Source: Acidimicrobiaceae bacterium
GTDB lineage: Bacteria; Actinomycetota; Acidimicrobiia; Acidimicrobiales; RAAP-2
DNA length: 36,350 nucleotides
Direction of reading: 5' to 3'
NCBI GenBank assembly: GCA_027306605.1
Contig: DAHUZK010000021.1
Location: 1-36,350, forward strand
A program made the translations under genes and the position numbers. Under the pieces are notes generated by a model. It was not told where the DNA came from and made no database searches. It saw only the letters and a list, made by a program, of their open reading frames with translations. This document shows, piece by piece, positions 32,398-36,350 of the stretch (position 1 is its first letter; each line of letters opens with the position of its first letter).

Positions 32398-34064
32398 GGA
32401 CCGCCGGTCAGGAACGCGGTGACGGCCGAGGCCATGGCGGCGGCCGCTTCCTGCTGGAAGGACGGCGTGACCAGGAGGGCGGCGTCCGCAGCGTTGCGCA
32501 TGTTGCCGCACTCGATCAGCACCTTGGGCACCGTGGTCAGGTTGAGTCCCGCCAGGTCGTTGCGTGGTTGGAGACCCTGGACCCCGTCGTAGGTGCTCAC
32601 CGGCATTGACGTCCCCTCCAGGAAGGCTGCCCGCACGTCGGCGGCGAAGAGGGCGGACGACGCGATGACTCCGTCGTTGGGTCCGTCGGCCATTGGCTCG
32701 AGCACGGCGAAGCCACGGCCACCGGCGGGCCCGCCGTCGGCGTGGATGTCGACGGCCACGTCGGCGTGGGCGTTGTCGATGATGGCGGTGCGGGTCGTCA
32801 CGCACGGGCCCACACCGTCGTTGTTGGGCCTCGTCATGACGACGGTGGCACCCTCGGCCTGGAGGTCCGCCTGCAGGTCGGTGGCAACGTCGAAGTTGAA
32901 CTGCGCCTCGGTGTAGCCGCTGTCCGTCGCCGTTCCGGTGGTGTCGCAGGGCTCGTAGCCGGTCCCGTTGAAGACGGGCTGGTCGATGACCCCCGGCGCG
33001 CTGTAGTTGAGCCCGTTGTGGCCGGGGTCGATGCCCACCACCTTGCCGGCGAGGGGTTCGGAGCTCACGGCCAGCCAGTACCCGGCCCCGCCCGGCGCCG
33101 CTGCCATGCCGACCACCGGCCCGGGGAGAGCGGTCCCGCCCAGCGAGCCGAAGAACCCGGCGGACCCGTAGGTGAACACGCCGCCGTCGCGCCCGACCAA
33201 CCAGTAGCCCCCGCCGTCGGGTGTGGCCGCCATGCCCACCACCGGCGCGTCGAGGCGCAGCGACCCGGCCGAGCCGAAGAACCCGGCGTCGCCGTAGCTG
33301 AAGACGCCGCCGTCGGCCGCCACCAGCCAGTAGCCCCGGCCGCCGGGTGTGGCCGCCATGCCCACGACCGGCGCGTCGAGGTGCAGCGACCCGGCGGATC
33401 CGAAGAACCCGGCGTCACCGTAGGAGAAGACGCCGCCGTCGGCCGCCGCCAGCCAGTAGCCCCCGCCGCCGGGTGTGGCCGCCATGCCCACCACCGGCGC
33501 GTTGAGACGCAGCGACCCGGCGGAGCCGAAGAACCCGGCGTCGCCGTAGGAGAACACGCCGCCGTCGCGCCCGACCAACCAGTAGCCCCCGCCGTCGGGT
33601 GTGGCCGCCATGCCCACCACCGGCGCGTTGAGGTGCAGCGACCCCGCGGATCCGAAGAACCCGGCGTCGCCGTAGGAGAACACGCCGCCGTCGCCCCCGA
33701 CCAGCCAGGTGCCCGCCCCGTCGCGGGTGGCGGCGAGTCCCACGACCGGCGCGTTGGCCCTGCTCACGGCGTTGGACCCGATCGGGGTCGCTCCGAAGGG
33801 GACCGTGGAATTCGGCGACGTGGAATTCGGCGACGTGGAGTTCGTCCTGGGCCGTGGCGAGGCGGCCCCGGCAGGTACGGCGGTGGCCGCAGCCCCGCCG
33901 GGAAGGACGGGTGAGACGAGGACGGGGAGCAGCAGGGTTGCGGCGGCGAGGGCGGCGAGGGCGGCGACGAGGTGGCGACCACGGTCGGCCAGCGCCGGGC
34001 GCTCCGTGCGCTCCGTCCGGCTGGGGCGCGCCGTCCGGCTGGGGCGTGCGGTGCGTCCGCTCAT
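32394..34064 (-). CDS. N-acetylmuramoyl-L-alanine amidase with tandem repeats
   Basis: A 556-aa secreted cell-wall amidase. A basic, repetitive N-terminus (RTARPSRTARPSRTERTERP) precedes a signal segment LVAALAALAAATLLLPVLV (32-50). Residues 105-337 form five full 42-aa repeats plus a part repeat, each with APVVGMAATP, YWLV and DGGVFSYGDAGFFGS. Then comes an Amidase_3 domain with zinc ligands in VVGIDPGHNG, SGYTEAQFN and VDIHADGG and the catalytic Glu in VLIECGNMRN. It cuts the amide between muramic acid and the stem peptide; the repeats may bind wall or glycans. The start is ATG 34064, last of three overlapping ATGAGCGG units. Confidence 0.9.
   Translation of the reverse strand: MSGRTARPSRTARPSRTERTERPALADRGRHLVAALAALAAATLLLPVLVSPVLPGGAAATAVPAGAASPRPRTNSTSPNSTSPNSTVPFGATPIGSNAVSRANAPVVGLAATRDGAGTWLVGGDGGVFSYGDAGFFGSAGSLHLNAPVVGMAATPDGGGYWLVGRDGGVFSYGDAGFFGSAGSLRLNAPVVGMAATPGGGGYWLAAADGGVFSYGDAGFFGSAGSLHLDAPVVGMAATPGGRGYWLVAADGGVFSYGDAGFFGSAGSLRLDAPVVGMAATPDGGGYWLVGRDGGVFTYGSAGFFGSLGGTALPGPVVGMAAAPGGAGYWLAVSSEPLAGKVVGIDPGHNGLNYSAPGVIDQPVFNGTGYEPCDTTGTATDSGYTEAQFNFDVATDLQADLQAEGATVVMTRPNNDGVGPCVTTRTAIIDNAHADVAVDIHADGGPAGGRGFAVLEPMADGPNDGVIASSALFAADVRAAFLEGTSMPVSTYDGVQGLQPRNDLAGLNLTTVPKVLIECGNMRNAADAALLVTPSFQQEAAAAMASAVTAFLTGGP
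33054..33752 (-). repeat. 126-bp coding repeats (5.5 copies)
   Basis: Five near-identical 126-bp units and one partial unit encode the 42-aa amidase repeats. Sequence identity between units is very high at the DNA level, so recombination or recent duplication is likely. Confidence 0.85.
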
Positions 34065-34080
34065 CCGCTCATCCGCTCAT
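34057..34080 (-). repeat. ATGAGCGG x3 start/stop ladder
   Basis: On the minus strand three ATGAGCGG units follow each other without a gap. The LOG gene stop TGA (34079-34077) overlaps the first ATG; that ATG opens a three-codon ORF (M-S-G) whose TGA overlaps the second ATG; the second does the same and its TGA overlaps the third ATG, the amidase start. Confidence 0.8.
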
Positions 34081-35201
34081 CCGGTGCACTCGTTGATGGC
34101 GTCGATCAGCTGGCGCAGGCGCGCGTAGTGGTAGCGGTCGAAACGCAGGGCGAGACGTGGGAGCTCGGGGTAATCGTTGCGCTCGGGCGGGAAGGGCCCG
34201 GTGGTGCGGATCGACCCGCGCAACACGATGTCGCCGAAGCGCTTGTTGAGGTCGGCCACCTCCGCCTTGCTCGGTTGCACGTGGACGCGGAGCACGAGCA
34301 GGTCGCCGACCCAGCGGCACGAGTGGTAATTGCGGTAGAAGCCGAGGATCTCCGCGCTCGCCTCCTCCATGGTGTTGGTGACCTTGAACAGTGCCGGATC
34401 GCCGGGGGAGACCCATCCCGCCCCGATGGCCTCGTCCTCGACGAAGCGCCGCCAGGCGTGCCAGTACGTGCCGCCCGGGGTCTCGATCATGACGACCGGC
34501 GCCGGCTCGGCCTTGCCGGTCTGGAGCAGCGTCAGGAGCTCGAAGGCCTCGTCCTGGGTCCCGAAGCCTCCCGGGAGGATGGCGTAGGCGTGCGACTCCT
34601 TGATCAGCATCAGTTTGCGCGTGAAGAAGTAGCGCATCTCGACCAGCTTGGGGTCCTGGGCGATGAAGGGATTGGCCGATTCCTCGTGGGGGAGCCGGAT
34701 GTTGACGCCGAAGGCGTGCTCGCGGCCTGCGCCCTCGAGACCGGCCGCCATGATGCCGGGGCCGGCGCCGGTGACGACCATCCAGTCGGCCTCGGCCATG
34801 GTGGAGGCGAGGGAGCGGGCCAGGATGTAGACGGGGTCGTCGGCCCGCGTCCGGGCCGAGCCGAACATGGTCATCTTGCGCACGTGGCGGTAGGGCCGGA
34901 AGACGCGGAAGGCCTCGGCCATCTCGCCCAGGGCCGCACTGGCGATCTTCAGGTCGCCCACCGAGGTGCTCTCGCGTGCCATGTCGGCCAGGACGCCGAT
35001 CATCGACGTGAGCTCGCGCACCTGGCCGGCCGACAAGGAACGGTCGTGGAACAGCGCGTCGAAGGCGCGTCGGCGTGCGTTTTCCTCGGCGTCGGTGTGC
35101 GGACCGGGCTCGCCCGTATCGGTGCCTGCGGGCGTGGCCGCACCCAGGGGGACGTCGCTCGGCTCGACGTCGCCGGCCGCGTGGCCGTGACGGTCGCTCA
35201 C
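34077..35201 (-). CDS. LOG-family nucleotide-hydrolase-like protein
   Basis: A 374-aa protein of the TIGR00730/LOG family. The core holds KMTMFGSARTRADDPVY (109-125), VVTGAGPGIMAAGLEGA (142-158), and the signature LPGGFGTQDEAFE (209-221) with the catalytic region E-M-R-Y-F-F-T-R-K. Typical LOG proteins (about 190 aa) release cytokinin bases from nucleotides; this one has extra N-terminal (about 105) and C-terminal (about 100) regions, closer to longer nucleotide hydrolases such as PpnN. Substrate is not assigned. GTG 35201 overlaps the cofH stop in a GTGA. It is the middle gene of a cofH-LOG-amidase chain. Confidence 0.85.
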   Translation of the reverse strand: MSDRHGHAAGDVEPSDVPLGAATPAGTDTGEPGPHTDAEENARRRAFDALFHDRSLSAGQVRELTSMIGVLADMARESTSVGDLKIASAALGEMAEAFRVFRPYRHVRKMTMFGSARTRADDPVYILARSLASTMAEADWMVVTGAGPGIMAAGLEGAGREHAFGVNIRLPHEESANPFIAQDPKLVEMRYFFTRKLMLIKESHAYAILPGGFGTQDEAFELLTLLQTGKAEPAPVVMIETPGGTYWHAWRRFVEDEAIGAGWVSPGDPALFKVTNTMEEASAEILGFYRNYHSCRWVGDLLVLRVHVQPSKAEVADLNKRFGDIVLRGSIRTTGPFPPERNDYPELPRLALRFDRYHYARLRQLIDAINECTG

Positions 35202-36350
35202 GCCGAGGCGTAGAGCGTCGAACGCTGGACGAGGGGTCGTCCGAGGGGAGCCACGATGGCCTCGAGGTCCTCGACGCCCATCCGCTGGCCGTGCCGCGCC
35301 CCGGCAGCCCGCGAGATGTTCTCGTCCATCAGGGTGCCCCCGAGGTCGTTCGCCCCGGCGCGGAGCACCTGACGCGCCCCCTCGGTACCCATCTTTACCC
35401 AGCTGACCTGGATGTTGTCGATGGCACCCGCATAGGCGATCCGCGCCACCGCGTGCATCAGCAGGGCCTCGCGGAAGGTCGGGCCCCGCCGCGCCCGGCG
35501 CTGGAGGTAGATCGGGGTGGCCATGTGCACGAAGGGCAAGGGCACGAACTCCGTGAAGCCACCCGTCTCACGCTGCAGGGCACGCGTCCGCACGATGTGG
35601 CGGGCCCAGCTGACCGGTCGCTCGACCGCCCCGAACATGATGGTGACGTTCGAGCGCAGCCCGACCTCGTGTGCCGTGCGGTGGGCGTAGAGCCACTCCT
35701 CGGTGTCGATCTTGTCGGGGCACAGCACGGCACGGACCTCGTCGTCGAGGATCTCGGCCGCGGTGCCCGGGAGCGTCTTGAGCCCGGCATCCCTGAGGAG
35801 GCCCAGGTACTCGGCCAGTGGCATCTCGGAGCGGCGGGCACCCTCGGTGACCTCCAGCGCGGTGAAACCGTGGATGTGGATGTCGACCGACGCAGCGCGG
35901 ACGGCCTCGAGCACGTGGAGGTAGTAGTCGCCGTCGAAATCCGGGTGGATGCCGCCCTGGAGGCAGACCTCGGTGGCGCCCTCGGCCTCGGCCTCGGCGA
36001 CGCGACGGGTGATCTCGTCCAGCTCGAGCAGGTAGGGCGCGCCGCGCAGGTTGAGCGACAACGGTCCCTTGGAGAAGGCGCAGAAGCGGCACTTGAACGT
36101 GCAGACGTTGGTGTAGTTGATGTTGCGGTTGCGCACGTAGGTGACGGCGTCGCCGACGGCCTGGCGGCGCAGCTCGTCGGCCACCTCGGCCACGGCGCGC
36201 ACTTCGGGACCGCGTGCGCCGAAGAGGGTGACGATCTCGGCCTCGCCGACCTCGTGTCCCATGGTGACGCCGCCGAGTATCTCGGCCAACGCCCCACCGC
36301 GGCGCCGTGGCGGCGGCGCAGCGTGGACCGCCTGCGCCGGCGGGTCGAGC
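35198..36350 (-). CDS. cofH: F420 synthase subunit CofH (partial at window edge)
   Basis: A radical SAM protein with the cluster motif CTFKCRFC in YTNVCTFKCRFCAFSKG. Further marks are EVCLQGGIHPDFDGDYY, LKTLPGTAAEILDDEV, EVGLRSNVTIMFG, GGFTEFVPLPFVHMATPIYL and GANDLGGTLMDENISRAAG. These match CofH (or the C-terminal half of FbiC), which joins 4-hydroxyphenyl from tyrosine to 5-amino-6-ribitylaminouracil on the way to coenzyme F420. The frame stays open to the window edge, so TTG 36289 may not be the true start and a CofG domain could lie upstream. It is coupled to the LOG gene. Confidence 0.92.
   Translation of the reverse strand, partial: LDPPAQAVHAAPPPRRRGGALAEILGGVTMGHEVGEAEIVTLFGARGPEVRAVAEVADELRRQAVGDAVTYVRNRNINYTNVCTFKCRFCAFSKGPLSLNLRGAPYLLELDEITRRVAEAEAEGATEVCLQGGIHPDFDGDYYLHVLEAVRAASVDIHIHGFTALEVTEGARRSEMPLAEYLGLLRDAGLKTLPGTAAEILDDEVRAVLCPDKIDTEEWLYAHRTAHEVGLRSNVTIMFGAVERPVSWARHIVRTRALQRETGGFTEFVPLPFVHMATPIYLQRRARRGPTFREALLMHAVARIAYAGAIDNIQVSWVKMGTEGARQVLRAGANDLGGTLMDENISRAAGARHGQRMGVEDLEAIVAPLGRPLVQRSTLYASA

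Overview
The window is high-GC DNA with strong G/C preference at third codon positions. It has actinobacterial hallmarks: GTG/TTG starts, gene chains joined by 4-base ATGA/GTGA overlaps, coenzyme F420 biosynthesis (cofH), a DUF2510 protein, and a cell-wall amidase with tandem GGVFSYGDAGFFGS-type repeats. Together these suggest Actinomycetota, most likely class Acidimicrobiia; that placement is an inference. No rRNA, tRNA, CRISPR array, insertion sequence or integrase was seen.

Layout. 1-3.1 kb is a patchy accessory segment: a truncated methyltransferase and a frameshifted DinB-like gene end to end, an FkbM-type methyltransferase of visibly lower GC, a GNAT acetyltransferase and an SRPBCC protein. 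3.2-6.7 kb has an uncharacterised 144-aa protein, a small coupled ORF and a GT1 glycosyltransferase in a chain, then a DUF2510 membrane protein whose normal start codon is missing, a small gene behind a 19-bp palindrome, and another methyltransferase. 7-11.7 kb is the most unusual part. An orphan PstS-like lipoprotein lies divergent from a UROD/MetE-like protein. An operon then encodes a 20-aa leader ORF, a 58-aa membrane protein, a cytochrome-b6-like tetra-His protein and a two-helix partner, all coupled by 4-base overlaps. GGGACC-AA-GGTCCC palindromes resembling DosR/DevR boxes lie upstream of both transcription units.

12-18.6 kb carries PspA, a DAO-family oxidase, a CorA-type transporter with GQN in place of GMN, and on the minus strand thiO-thiS-patatin. 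Divergent from thiO is gltB-gltD (glutamate synthase). 25-29.8 kb holds an alpha/beta hydrolase, a MarR regulator divergent from a ClC-CBS chloride channel across only 19 bp containing a clear operator, a DUF3565 protein and a transglycosylase/NlpC wall hydrolase. The end holds an acyl-CoA synthetase with a small coupled gene, thpR, and a minus-strand operon cofH-LOG-amidase. The LOG/amidase joint is a triple ATGAGCGG repeat forming a ladder of overlapping stops and starts.

Functional themes are nitrogen assimilation (GltBD), thiamine precursor synthesis (ThiO/ThiS), F420 synthesis (CofH), envelope maintenance (PspA, amidase, NlpC), ion transport (CorA, ClC), and a noncanonical cytochrome b module that may respond to oxygen or redox state. 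All names rest on reading translated sequence and remembered family motifs; no database search was possible.
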